64,000 nucleotides of DNA. It comes from Dicaeum eximium (lineage: Eukaryota > Chordata > Aves > Passeriformes > Dicaeidae). The stretch lies in the NCBI GenBank assembly GCA_013396995.1, contig VWZP01010273.1, positions 496,001 to 560,000 of the forward strand, in the 5' to 3' direction. The notes below the pieces were generated by a model, which was not told the DNA's origin, made no database searches, and saw only the letters and a list, made by a program, of their open reading frames with translations. The position numbers were made by a program, and so were the translations under genes. Shown here piece after piece: positions 27,101-40,364 of the stretch. Each line of letters begins with the position of its first letter. Position 1 is the first letter of the stretch.

Positions 27101-28200
27101 GTGAATTATGGAAGGGAGAAGGAATGAATAAGCATTATAGACTGCAAAGACAGACAAAGTCCAGTAAAAATACTCCTTCTGGACAGATTTTAGATGATTT
27201 AGAAACCTCTTTACAGACTAATTCACATACAGTTTTTAAAATTTTAAATATACTGTATTCTATGGAATAGAATTTTTAGCAGTATTCAGTTCCCAAAAAT
27301 AAGAATAAATGAAAACATCAACTTCTATGCTACAAGAAGATCTCTGATTCACCCATAATACCAAAGTTGGTGCCATAATGATTTTAACTAGGAGAGTATC
27401 AAATGAAGAAAGATTTTCTCTGAAAGAGGCTGTGGTAATCACACTTACTTGAATGTTTCCTTCAGTCAATGAACAGGTATGTTCAAATAATATTGAAAAT
27501 TCCTGTTCAGAATACAGGATAATATTTTAACTAGAAATAATGACATATGATAAAAAGATAAATCCTAAAAATACTTAAAGGATAAGTAATTTCCCCCACT
27601 GAAAGAAAATCTAAAAATGCATAAAACGTCAATTTCATAAATTGTGTCATAAAGTACTGCCTAATTATTGAGGGAAACATGAACAGTCAGCAACACTCAA
27701 AGCAAGATGAGCTACAGAATTTATGTTTGTAACCTTATACATAATCTTATATAGTCATATAGCAAAATAATTGGATCTACTGTCAGCGAACACATTGTGT
27801 GATGGAAAAATTAATTTGTTAAGAAGGATGATTTTTCAGAGAGCATTTGTCCTAGAGATTATATACTGCACAGCTGTATGTCTTTTACACCTTAGGCATT
27901 TCCCTGCTCCCTTGCTGTTGATCCCCCTGCCAATATAATTAATGCTGTGAACACGCTCTCTGTATTTTGTCTGCAGCATATTTGCAATAGGTCAAACACA
28001 TCTAATAAAAAATAGTTGCCACAACCTTAAAAATATTAAGCTGACAAAGAAATTTCTCAGTCTACACAAGTAACATTTAATAAAAACATCAAGCACATAA
28101 ATTACTTAAATTCTACACAAGTTATATTGTCTATCCAAGATTTGAGACTGAATAAAGATGACATATAAGGAGAAAAATGAGTGACACAATAGGAATTACT
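15108..28200. other. Unique AT-rich DNA, no gene seen
   Basis: No open frame above 109 codons, and none recognisable. A 27-bp imperfect palindrome lies at 20111-20137. The pair of overlapping opposed frames at 26410-26716 includes a hydrophobic run on the minus strand but has no convincing splice sites. No transposable element was identified in these 13 kb; very old ones may have diverged beyond recognition by eye. Confidence 0.6.
20111..20137. repeat. 27-bp near-perfect palindrome
   Basis: The centre CCTCTGCAGAGG is a perfect 12-bp palindrome. It extends outward through TCC...GGA to GGTAAT on the left and ATTACC on the right, with one unpaired A in the left arm (position 20117). The transcript of either strand could fold into a stem with a single bulge. 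Confidence 0.9.
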
Positions 28201-28230
28201 ATATAGTAATATATATATCTATATATATAA
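28201..28230. repeat. AT-rich (TA)n microsatellite
   Basis: An imperfect run of AT/TA units with a TCTA interruption. Confidence 0.85.
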
Positions 28231-28477
28231 CTATTTATTTTTGTCATTATGTGCCATTACTGTCCTGAGCAACACAGCCAAGGTAATTGTAATAGAAACA
28301 CAATGTGTGGAATGGGGATCAATGTAGTGTGTTGGATTTGTCGCATGTGGCAGGTTTCCATGCCCCTTTTTTCATAAATGTTAGTGTTAGTAGAGTTTGT
28401 ACTAATGCAGTAGAGAGCTCTTGAACAAAGTCAATCACAGTGTGAATTTCTCTAGTAATACAGGCTACATAATATTA

Positions 28478-28529
28478 ACAAAACACAAAAGAAAACATAA
28501 TAACAAAAACCAAAACAAAAATAAAAAGC
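28478..28529. repeat. A-rich low-complexity run
   Basis: About 50 bases built from AAAAC and AAAAAT-like words, with almost no G or T. Confidence 0.8.
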
Positions 28530-31500
28530 AGAGGGATATGTAAGAAAAATCTACAAATATTTTCAATTTTCCAAAGTATAGCAAGAATCTTTTTGGCTTT
28601 TTGGTACTGTTTGAATAGCAAATACCCTAAACTCTTCATATTTTCATTTTATTGTTCTCCTAATCCTCCGGTACATTCTTCACAAGCATGTATAAACACA
28701 AGCTGACTTCAGAATAATTTGTGGAGGTCCCCAGAAACTACACAGCATTAGAACTGCTACTGGTTTAGTCCCTGGATGGAGCATGGAACTTGACCAATGG
28801 CTCAGTGTACAGGTAAGTTATGACAGAAAGAAAAGGTCAGAAAATACGGATGTAAAATAGTCAGAGAGGGTCTATGAGAGGCAAATGGTGGACATGAGAA
28901 TTATTCTTCTCTGTGAGGAAGAGAAGAAGGCAAAGAGTGTCTTGTCTAAGGGTCAGTTTAGAATTGAGAGGAAGGAAACCCCAGAGCTACAAAGGAAATA
29001 ATAATAGAGAATAGCTGTCAAAGGAAATTAAGCATTTTTAAATAAATATCATTTTGTTTCTAGATGAGTCAAAGGGTCTTGGCTCCCTGTAGTTCAGCCT
29101 AGGGTAAAGGATGAAGATTAAAGAGAGTGGATGCTTGGAGCTACGTACAAGGCTGGGAACTGGAAAGAATTATGTCCAAACAGCCAAGGGCTGACGCTAG
29201 AACTCTCCAGTGGAGAGTTTGGTTCCTAGAGGGAAGGGGATCCCCTGGGGTATGATAACCTATATGTGGTTGGAGATGGGGTTCAGAGCAAAAGAGAGCT
29301 CATAGCTACAGCTAACTTGGGACTTGGGAAAGGGGCTGCCAGAAGAAATATCACCAGGGAATTTTTGGCTTTGCGGAGGGCAAAGGTGCCTTGCCCAAAT
29401 TTCAGTGTAGCAATTGGATCCAGGGAAAGAATAAACTCAGAACTGACATTTCCAGGGGGGTTATATAATACTTTTCAATGTAAAATAAGGGTTAGTTCTC
29501 ATATTCTTTTGTAACTGTATCTTCTCTAGACAAGATAATCTATCAAGGACTTTTTGTTGCTGGACATTTTGTTGTGCTACTGGGCCAAGAGAACTAGCAC
29601 AAGTATCTGAAAATTTTCATAACAGCAAATGATGTACATCCAACTGGGAATGGAGATGAAATTTAGGAGGCAGATCTTGGTTTTAATAAATTCAGAAGAA
29701 TGTTATTCCAGTTTAAAGTAGAGTAAACTACTACAGGACTTATTTCTTGGTTAAAATGTTGGACTGACATGTCTGCAGAAGATGTTTCTGGGCCGTCAAA
29801 TTCTGGCTCCATAGCAATACAATAAGTTTGGAAAGCAAGAAAACAAAAGAGCAAAATAATATCAGTAACTAAAGAACACCTTGTTAAAATAGTTGTTTGA
29901 AAAAAAGAGTCATTTTGTAGTTAAATTACAGCAGGATTCTACCTGTTACCCCAGCAATAAGATAGATGAGGTAATATTTATAGGAAGGAGAAATGACATG
30001 GGCTTTCTCTGTGGTAGAGCAGGAGTACTGAAAATAACACAGTGGATCTTACCACACCTTATTATCTACAACCATTTCTGAGAAATAAGAAACACTTTAG
30101 GTAACCATACATTTTGTGAATGGACTGTTTTACCTTAACTGTATAGAACACTGTCTAGGATTATTCCAATTAAATTTTCCTCTTGAACTACAATACCATT
30201 TGTAATACTATAGATGAATCACAATTTTAAATCCTTTTTCCCTAGTGATTTTTTAGAGAAAAAACACATAACCATTACATCTCTTTCCCCACTATCAACA
30301 CAACTTTTTCTTATATATTGCATTATTTCAGGGAGCTTTGCTACTGCCATCTGAACATCACTGGATTTCTAATTAATTTTCTTCTGTCTTTTAAAAGTGA
30401 TGTTTTGCTGCATAAAGACAGTGATAAATTTTAGACCACAACTGCTAGGATTTTAGGGAATTACTTTATTGGTAATAACTTGGCAGTGAGAATCCCTGAA
30501 TCAATAGTAAAGTGACTCATGCGTCTCGACTTTGTCTCTGGAAAGGCAGCACAGACTATTAATTTCTTGGTGTTGCAGATTGTGAGTGCTCATGCATATG
30601 GAAAGGACATTCAGGCACACAGGAGCACACTCTCAATGAAAGCATAACACTTTAGCCTTATTCAGAACATAGAAATTATATTAATTACATTTAACTCATA
30701 CAAACGTCTACATGTTCTTTTAAAGTAAATAAGCCCATAAATTAGTAGGAAGGATTATTACATTATTACTCTTTCTGCACCTGAACTCAAAAGGCTGCTT
30801 AATGCAGCAACTTTGTGCATTGTTATGTTTTCTTCAACTGAAGAATGGAAATTCATGAGAAAAACTTTTAAACATTTTTCTGTTTTCTACCAGGAATACC
30901 AGGTAAGTACTAGAGTTCAGGAATGGACAGAGAAAAAGTATAATACATTATATTCTCAGAAAGGATACAGTTTAACTTTACCTACAATGTAAGAAGTAAT
31001 TGCCATTATCTTTTGGGTTTGACTTCAATGGTTTGGGGTTAAAAATGTAATATTTGATCTTATGCATTTTTTGTCATTCTTTGATTAACTACTAAAAGCA
31101 GCTGTGTAGCTTCAAACTCTGGAGATATAGGTAAATACAATTTAAAACATAAACACATGAATCTTAGCATTTATTATACTCATCTACTTACAGTGATTTA
31201 CAGTTTCAATACAATTAATGAAAATGGGGTAGCTACTGAAATTTTATCATTGAAATCAAAGCAAATTCAGGTAGGTACTGGAAATTCCCCTTTCAGATCA
31301 AGGTATGTACAAGAAAAATACTAAATTAGACCATAGATTCTCAGGTAAGCTATATCATCCAAGCCTTTAGAACTGATATTTTATGTTGTGATACTATGAT
31401 AAACCTACTGCTGATAATTTAAAAGGGACAAAGATCTATCTAATTCAATGAAAGAATTCTTTTCAGACCAAGAATAAAGAAATAAATTAATCACTTCTCA

Positions 31501-33465
31501 TTTATTATATTTTGAATTTTCTCCTTAAAGAATGTTTCTAAAAGTTTTTTTACATCTTTTGGGCTCCAACTGAATTTTCTTTGGGTTATGAATATGAAGG
31601 TTAATAGAACTTTCACATTTTTTAATACTTGCACACCTTTGAGTTTGACAAAAGTGAAGAAAATCTTTGCTTAGAATAATCTACAGACAGCAGTATTTTT
31701 CAAACACTATCAAAGTGACAGTGCAAGATGAAGCAGGGAAAAATTGATTAAGTAAAAAAAAGTACCTGGTAACTTTAGCTGGATGATTAATAGTGTATCA
31801 CAGAACTCAAGAAACAGATGTTTATTAATAACAAGAGGAATGAAAATGCCAAACAGAAAAGTGAAAGGAATACTAAGTCTTGAAAACAGAGCTGTGCCAG
31901 GAGACAGGAGGGACATAAGAGAGCCCTGCCAGGAGAGGAAGGACATATGGAAGCTGCTGAAGTAGTAGCATATCTGTCATTATAAATGTTAGAGGACATT
32001 TGGACTTACTTGGGGTAAGCAGTGATTAATGTTCAGAATAGAAAAAGCTGTTGGACTAATGTAAGACAGAGAAACCTGGGAGATGGGTTTTCAGAGAAGT
32101 TTAGATGATAACTATAACAAAACCACATTCAAAGGCACAAATGTCCTTGGCTGGATCCTGCATTTCATTCCTCAATTAGTAAGGTCTAAGGTAATCCACT
32201 TAGAGATGCTCTAAGCAAGGACAAAATAGGCAAAGCCAGAAAGAATGAGTCCTTTTTTGGACTGGAAGAGCTGCTGTCTCCACAGCGTTTTCCACTTCTC
32301 CTTAATCCTTCACTGGAAGTAATAAATTAGTTTCACTATAAGATATATGTCTATAAAAGGGAAGTGCAAGACTCACTCAGGTGGCACCCTGGTTCCTGGA
32401 AGCAGATCTGCAGGATTCAGAGAGGAAAAATGTCTGTGTCCAGGCATCCTTTAGCTCATTCACTCAGGTCCAAAAATCAGCTTGGATGTGAAAGCTGGAA
32501 TTAATGCAGGACTTTCTGCCATAGCTTTCCAGACATAGCAGGTCACAGCACAGTGCTGAGGCTGAAAAGACACATCACCCAAGGCCACTAACCATCAGTC
32601 CCACCCACATTTTCTAAATCTTCTTCCAGTGTTCAGTATGCTCATATTTTATGGCAAAATGGTTATAAAAAGTTCTCAGAGACAGGAAGCAACACTCATT
32701 CTATATACATCTTGCATTAAGTTTTTGGGCCTTTTTGTATGTTGTGTCCTTTGTACTTGGGACATCCAGTGTGAAGTCGGTGGGCTGATTTTGTTTGGTA
32801 ATAATTGGCTGGTGCAGACCATTGCCCTTTCTTTGTGGTTCATAAGGGAAGTACTGCAGTTCTATCCCTGGAGACCTCTTGAGCTGTTTCTACCACTTGA
32901 AAAAAGGCAGACATCCACACAACCAGCACAACCACACAACCACAGACATTCTGCTGGCTTACCACACATTAAGTACCATATAAAATTTTGGCTTTCATGT
33001 CGCCATATCTTTGCCTTTGCCAAAGACTTCGTTCCTTGTCCTGTATAATTTTGTTTTCTATTTAAATCTGAAATTATGCAGTAGACCAGTAAGAACTTAT
33101 GACTTTCAAATTCCAGTTAACTACCAATGTATTAATAGCTTAGGTAATGTAGTCACCTGACAGACGGTCTCAGCAGACCTGCATGCAGAAATGAGATAAT
33201 TCTGTATTCACCTGTTTATCAAAGCACAAGGCCTGGTCAGCTTATTCACCAGAGACACTAAAGTCAAGCAACTTCAGACTTCAGTCACCTTAACTGAAAT
33301 TTTCATTGATTTCAGGTAGTCTTTTATGTGACAGAAGTAAAAACATTCTTTGAAGTGATGGAAATTATATTAAAGTACCCTTTGTGCACACAATAATTTT
33401 AAACTTCAGATCGTTTGCGCCTTCTTGGTATTTGTAAGCAATTGTTTAACCTTTAATTTTTTTTT

Positions 33466-33487
33466 CATAATAATTGAAATTATTATG
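33466..33487. repeat. 22-bp palindrome
   Basis: Arms CATAATAATT and AATTATTATG are exact reverse complements separated by GA. It sits at the edge of a T-run in very AT-rich DNA. Confidence 0.95.
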
Positions 33488-35092
33488 TCATAGTTATGGT
33501 TATATATTAATTTTTTAAATGTTATTAATTACTCCGACTGTTTCAAGAAAAGTAGCAAAATACTGATATTATTTTTTAGGATTGCTTCTGGGAGTTTTAA
33601 TCTAAGATATACATAGGTGAGGGAAGGCCACACAAGAATTTTCAAATATGATAGCAACATGTACAATGTTAATTTCTTCGGCAAAAAGAAAAAAAGTAAA
33701 GTATGATTGCCAAAAAATCAGAAAATTCATATGTGGACTAAAAAACCATAACAGATATCAGAACAACTTATGAGATATAGCTGAAACTCTTTTATAATTT
33801 GCAACATGTGGCTTCATGACCCAATACTGGAGCAAGATCTTGTTTGGGAACAGACAGAACTGAAAAGTCCTTTTTTCAAGAAGGGTTATTCATAGAATTT
33901 TGTTCAATAATCTGTTGGACAATGTGATATAAACTTCTAACACTTAAGATTAAAGTTCAAGGGGACTTACTTTGTATTAGAACATAAAAGTTTGTTATTG
34001 CTCCATCAACAATTCTTTCTTCAGGTCCCTCACACTGATACTTTCTATGTCTGACTACTAGAATAATTTTACTGGTTAAAAACCAAAAAAATACAAAGAA
34101 AGCTACTATTTGAGCTTTTCTACAATTATGATGTAAAAGATATGTCAAATGATTCTCAGTACAGAACAGAAAATTTAGGAGAAAGGACTAAGTAAACTAT
34201 TGAAGTGGGCTGTAAAGCAAGGAATTTGTCTGTAGAATATTTTGCTTACTAGAGTTAGATAAACTTTCATCTGAAGAGCATGGCCAAATAGGAAAAATGA
34301 CACCTTAGAGCATGCTGTGATGGCCAGAGACAAACACATAAAGAACAGGTCTGGAAGAGCTATTCCAGGAAAACTGACATAACAAAATGCTGAGCAGCTG
34401 CATAACTGCAGTGCTCCCCATCCATCAATTGGAATGATGAAATCCCATGTGGTAGAAAACTAGGTTTCTCTGTCTTTCCCCTCTTTTTAAGAGTAAAAAT
34501 TGTTAGATTGCTTTTATTCACTGAGCATCCCAACAGATGAGTTTATCTGAGTAATAGCACGTGAGGCCTTGAGCAGAAGGTTTGTTTGTTTGACCTCTCT
34601 CTTTAGGGAATTCATAACTTGTGTTCTAACACAGATGTTGCTTTGATAATTGTAATGAGCTTTGGGGAGCTTTTTAATCCTGACAGAAGCTGGAGCTGGG
34701 TATACTAAAGTTCACTACAGTTACAAATATCAAAGAGGATAAAAAGATCCTTAAAAATTTCAAAAATGTTAGAATTTTTTAGTGTCACTCTCAATATATA
34801 AGTCCATAGTAAATTCTCTAAGAGCTAAATCATATCAGCTAAGGTCTATTTTTTAATACATTGCCAACTTAACATTTACATTTCCAGCAATCTGTGTGCA
34901 CAGTATTTTGTGCACTAATCTTAGATGAGTCCTGCAGCCTTTCTATCATAGATGCTGCACGAACCCTTGCTGTGAGGAGACAGTTTTCCTGAGAGAAGCC
35001 AATTGCACTAACAGATGCATGGATGCATTCACTGTAGGAGTTCTTTGCTGATATTGTTTTATGAAAGTGCCTGCAGCAAGGAAATGGTCTTA

Positions 35093-35108
35093 ATACATAC
35101 ATACATAC
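35093..35108. repeat. (ATAC)4 microsatellite
   Basis: Four exact ATAC units followed by TTACC. Confidence 0.95.
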
Positions 35109-38100
35109 TTACCTAGAGGTTTCAGGAATAGTAATTCTGTTGTAATCACAAATCAAATACTATTCAAGAAAAACTGTGTCAGGTTAATTCTGTTTCTTTC
35201 AGGAGATAACTACTGATGGTATTTTTTTCTTGATGACTGTTTAGTACAACTACTGACATTTCAGTATTCCTGGTATTTCAAACTACAGTTCGTATCACTT
35301 CCACAGATTAAAAATTCTATTCCCATTGCATTATAGAATAATTTTTGCTTAAGAGATTCTTTGCCAATGATAGTCTTTTCAGGTCTCAAATATAAGCTTG
35401 GGTGTGATCCAAGGTCAGCTGAAGCTGACCAAATATTTTAATTTGTCAATTGATTTTAACTTGGATCCTTTGTTTCTCAGCATCTCAATTCTGCTTTTGT
35501 CTGATAAACTTAATCATACTATCATTTCTCAGTGGCATTAGTGGGGCACTCAAATATAACAAAGCAGTAGGAACAAATCAAATGTGGAGCTGAATGGCCC
35601 TAGTTAAAACTTAAACTTTGTCAATCTGAAAAATGGCATTGGGATTTATACTTGATGCAATGCCATACACTACAGTATCTGCCTCAAACAGGCTTACAGA
35701 GTCGTTCTACATAGATAAACATTCTATTTCACTAAAAAGGAACTATGTATCAACAGAGTAAAAGTGTATGATTTGCAAAGTAGTTTGCAAAGTTTCTGGA
35801 TGGTGAGAATTAGGGTCATGACAGATTCTGCTCCTTTTTTAATTAATGTTTTAATTGTGAAAGTAAATAAATATATCTAACAAGAAAAGATAATCAGTTG
35901 GTTTACATTGTCATTACCTAATTTTTCAAATTAAAAGCCAATATTTTAGTAAAGAGTCTGTAGGAATAGTTTTGCTGGCTTATCACTGCATTTTCCATGG
36001 TATTTTTAAGGATTATATGTCATAATCACAACTAAAGTTACTAATATACATTAAGATGTAAAGAGATTAAGAGAGCAATGGAAATCCAATTAGTATTTCT
36101 TTGCTAATGGGAGAAAACTTTGTCAAGTTTCTGTCTGTAGAATCTGTGCCATTATGTAGTCATTTTTATATAGGTAGCCTCTGAGACCCTCCAACTTACT
36201 TTTTATTTGACTAGGAAATAGTCTTACTGTGGCATGAACAAAAGTAGCAGTGTGATACCAGAACTAGCAAATGCCTCATTAATGAGAAATGAACTACCTG
36301 TCAGTTCACAGTTGCAGAGGAAAAGAGTTAGAAAAATTAATTCAGAACACCACAATGGCCAGAAGAAAAGGACAGGAAATCTCTTGCTTCATTCAGGAGA
36401 CTAGGCAGGATCAAATATGAGGTTTGACAGGCTGATGCAAATGTGAGTGATTTTGTGCAAGCTAATAGAATAACATACTGAAACAGAGTTTGCCTTTAAT
36501 TAGAGTTGGCAAGCAGGAAAGAAAGCCCATTAAGCCTGGAAGCTTGTTAGGTTCACAGTGTGTTAGACCATCCCAGTGAGAATTAAATTTTCAAAGACTT
36601 TCTACTCTTCTAGGAGTTATCCCCCATCAAGAACAAAATTGTTCAATTATCAACTATTTAGAATATAATTGAAAAATAATTTTATATTCACTTTATATCA
36701 TGATTGATTAATCCTATGGAAAAGAGCACAGTCTTTTGTTGTCAGTCATTGTCCCTGGCCATCCACAGGAAAAAAAAGAGTCTCTCACAAAGCTCAGCTT
36801 AAGTTACTCATCAGTAGCCTTCAGGTCTGAGGGAATGAATATTGAATCAGATCATAGAGGTAATCAGCAACAATTTAAAAAGGAATAGAACAAACTTACA
36901 GAAATAATAATTCTCAGTGGAACCATACAAAGACAAGTGAATTCCATCTAATAGTCACTCCTGTGAAGACTGAAAATTTGAAAGCAAATCTTAGAAATCT
37001 GTGCTTAACTCTTTTACACTAAGAAGTGAAAATGTAAAAGCCATGAAAAATAAATGGAACAGATATTTTAAGAGCAGATAGCATATCTCTCCACAGATAA
37101 GGAGATAGATAGTGTTTCCATTAAACTTAGCAGTCTGTAACTCAGAACTGCCAAAGGAAGGAGGAATACAGACAGCCTAGCTAGACTATTTAGCTGTTCA
37201 GCCCAGAAGGAAGACTATTTTAGCAATCAAACCTCAGTTGTCCAGCAGAGCCCAGCCCTCCAGCAATATATGTATTTGACAAGAGCAGACATATCTAAGC
37301 ATCCATAGATGACTCATGTAAATAGCCACAGATTCTGTGTCATGGCATTTCTTTGAAAATGAGCTTGGTTTGCTCCACAAAGAAAACAAACTAAAATCTT
37401 GGAAATCACCTTTCTGGCAGGACTACTGCTTTCTGTGGGCTTTTTTTGTCAAAAACAAATGGATTACAGGTGTGATTTACTGAGGGACTGCTTTGATTCT
37501 CCTTCCTCCCTGATGCCTACCTGATGTCACAGGCTCTAGACATCACACAGACTCCTTCTGCCCTACACTCCAAGATTATACTGCAGCCATCCTTACAGCA
37601 CACTCTGGAACTCCTCTCAGTCCATAAACAGGGATTGGACAGCTAGAGTGAATAAAGATCTGGAGCTAGAGCAAGGGAACTTTTAGCTTCAATTTACTGC
37701 CAGCAGAGAGGGACAAGACAAGTGACTAGGCAGAGGAAAGGCTCCAAAAGGATTGTGAGCAAATCAGCGGTGGTCACTGTCAGGGATCCCACTGACAGCA
37801 TCTCTCACTGCTGCTTAGGATTTCAAGCTCCTACCCTTACAGTGCCATCTATAAGGAAAGTCACTTGGGATGGGAACTGATAGCAAATGTCCCGCACCCA
37901 AGGCGCTCTGAGCAGTTCTGCAGATGTCAAAATGACAGTCTGTAGTCAGCTGCTATCCATGATGTCAGGCTGCCCTTGAGCCTGGCCAGCCAAGAGCATG
38001 GCATAAGGCAGTTGTACTGCAAAAATAGCTAGCATGGCCACAGTGACTGTGCCCCTTTCCCTGTAACACCTGGAGTCTCAGAAAATATTGGACTGGAATC

Positions 38101-39165
38101 ATCTACTAAAAGTCCCTGCAAGGCTGATTACCTGTTTTGTGGCAAAGTGAGTTTATTAATGTCCCCTTATCTATTAATCTCTGAAAATTTGTCCTTTTAG
38201 GCAAACATTAAGAAATGCACTATTTGAAAATTATGGCAATCAAAGGGCACATGTGTGTATGCAAATCAGCCATGTTATTTCCTTAAGAAAAAAAGCAAAT
38301 CTAATCCCTCTCCATCATATGGCTGGCTAAACATTTAGATCTAATGAATGTAACTCCTTGTCTAGGCAATGTAATTCCACATGAAAAGTTTTGGATATTA
38401 GGAGAAAATATTTAAAATCTCAATTTACAGAGGATTGAAATTAATAAATAGCTTTGTTTTTAATCTGAGTCAATTCCAGAATGCCTAATTTCAGAGACAG
38501 TAATCTGTATAAATCTTAGTCTATGAAATGCTAAATTGCTAAGAAAGAAAAACATAAAGAATTTATTTAAGCCAAGAAATGCTTAAAATATTTGAAATGT
38601 ATTCTGGTTTAGATTTAATTATGTTTTAATATATCTGGCTGACCTTCCCCATATTGACATATTATTAAATAGAATTTGTTCTGAATTTTACATGTGAAAA
38701 ATTACAAGCATTTGTGCCTCTGCCAACAAAAAATTTTGTTTAATAGACTGGATCATTTAACATAGAGATGTTTTGTATTTCTTACGGTTTAATTTGTTAA
38801 AGAGGTACAAAACATTTATTAAAACACACAAAAAAAAAAGTTTTGGCCTGAAGAAATTTAGCAATTTACAGCTATGTTCATGGAGAATACAAGCTAAGGT
38901 TCTCAGTAATTAATGAGATCCAGAATATTTACTTAATTGATCAGAATCAATTACAAGAAGTAACAGGCAATTTACTTGTTAAGTGAGAAACTAAATGCAA
39001 TTTGTTGCTAGAAGTAGCTCTGGAGCTGACAAGGGTTGGGACACTTAAAAAGAAAATTTGGCTCACCTCTTTCAAAAAGCAGCTTAATCTTTCTGTTTAG
39101 GTATAACTCATCTGTAAGTGGGATCCCTAGAAAACTAATATTCCTTAGATACTCCTTAAGAACAC

Positions 39166-40093
39166 TGTGGTGGTTGTATCAAATTTGCCTGTTTTCCATG
39201 TATCATAAACTGTGATTTGTTTTCAAATATGTGTGCGAGGTCCTTTATCTTGCTTGTTTTGCCCTGGGTCAGGTGAGATCTCGAAAAGAGTTTCTCTTCT
39301 TGGAAGAAACCACATGTTTTGGTTTAAGACAATTTAAAGAGGTGTATACTCTAAAATGAGTTACATGCCCTCAATTTTAACCAATCCCTTTCCATGAATA
39401 CGAATACGAGTAGATATAAGTGAAAAAGAACAATTTAGTAACAAGCAAATGAGCAACAGTCAAAGAAAAAATAATAACAGTGAATAACCACTAGATACAA
39501 AATTGCTAAATCTCAGAAATTTAAGGGGAACGAAGAGACACCCGAAATGTTTGGGTACCGCCCTTCCAACGTGGCGGCCCCCACTGCCGACCATGCGCAG
39601 GGAGACAAGGGATGGTGCCTTCCAGGCAACCACATGCTCCGAGAGGCAAAGGGAAAAGATGATGGACAGAAAGAGCCCTCCCAGGAAGGCAGGAGCTTAC
39701 AGGGCAGTTCTGGTGGCGGGTGAGAAGTGCCGGAATCTGTGGGGTCGGCGCTGCCACCCACAGCTTCCTCCTGCTGCGTGCCGGAGCCCGCGGGGCTGGT
39801 GCTGCTGCCCTCAGCGCTGAGCGTGTATTGGGAGGAGGAAACCCACCAGCCCAAGCACCTAAAAGGCCACTCCAGAGCCAGCTCCACATTACTGAGCCTG
39901 CTTGGGCAACCCTGACTGTTTAAAGGGCCTGGTGTGTCCTGACCTCGTGATTCCAAAAGCAGATCTCAGAACTGATAGAAAAGGTGACCTTCAAGGCATT
40001 CCGGTGAGACCGTGCGAAGTTCATGCAGCTAGAAAAGCGTTTTAAAATTTGACTTTAATAAAACAGATAAAGTTTCTGCCCTAGAAAAGACAC
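39166..40093 (+). mobile_element. Probable LTR-type retroelement (solo LTR or fragment) with CpG-rich core
   Basis: The block opens with TGTGGTGGTTGTATC. A stretch of AT-rich text follows (CATAAACTGTGATTTGTTTTC, then TTCTTCTTGGAAGAAACC) that I associate with songbird retroviral LTRs. The middle (39541-39840) is about 64% GC by hand count with 17 CpG, in sharp contrast to the flanks. A polyadenylation signal AATAAA stands at 40057-40062 and the recognisable part fades shortly after, at a GACA near 40093. These features fit a long LTR (U3, then R with its signal, then a short U5) on the + strand. I found no target-site duplication and no gag or pol remnant, and the 3' end is a guess. Minus-strand open frames of 147 and 122 codons and several + frames lie in the GC-rich core. 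They reflect the scarcity of stop codons in GC-rich DNA and carry no domain I know. An alternative reading is a CpG island of an unannotated promoter. Confidence 0.45.
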
Positions 40094-40344
40094 AGGTGGC
40101 AAGTAAAAAGATAAGTTTTCAGGCCTTTTGTTAAGGACAGCCTCTCTCACCTTTTTGTTACATTACAATCAGTGCAACCTTAGGCCCTGATCTAACTTTG
40201 TAATTGGTCCTGCCTTGGAGCAATAACTAGAAAAAGTGTCCAAACTTCCCTTCCAGCCAGACTTATTCTACAGCCCTATATCCTTTGATGGGAAGATTTG
40301 CATTTTCATTCATAACATGAATGTAACACAACAAATTGTAGTGG

Positions 40345-40364
40345 AAATAAACAAATAAACAAAT
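40345..40364. repeat. AAATAAAC repeat, 2.5 units
   Basis: Two and a half exact copies of AAATAAAC. Confidence 0.9.

Larger units (their letters stand above)
28231..39165. other. Unique DNA, no firm gene
   Basis: Mostly AT-rich. It contains an A/C-rich run at 28478-28529, CAACCA-like low-complexity sequence at 32916-32945, an (ATAC)4 microsatellite at 35093-35108 and a 22-bp palindrome at 33466-33487. Blocks at 29050-29480 and 37480-38100 are less AT-rich but match nothing I recognise. A possible minus-strand exon (33971-34071) is discussed among the findings; I do not annotate it as a gene. Confidence 0.6.

Noticed and set aside
34869..35102. Minus-strand frame with a good acceptor-like CCATTTCCTTGCTGCAG
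   Set aside because: No usable donor follows, two frames are equally open, and no protein family is recognisable.
39513..39956. 147- and 122-codon minus-strand frames plus several + frames
   Set aside because: They overlap in several frames of a GC-rich block where stop codons are scarce, and no domain or signal is visible.
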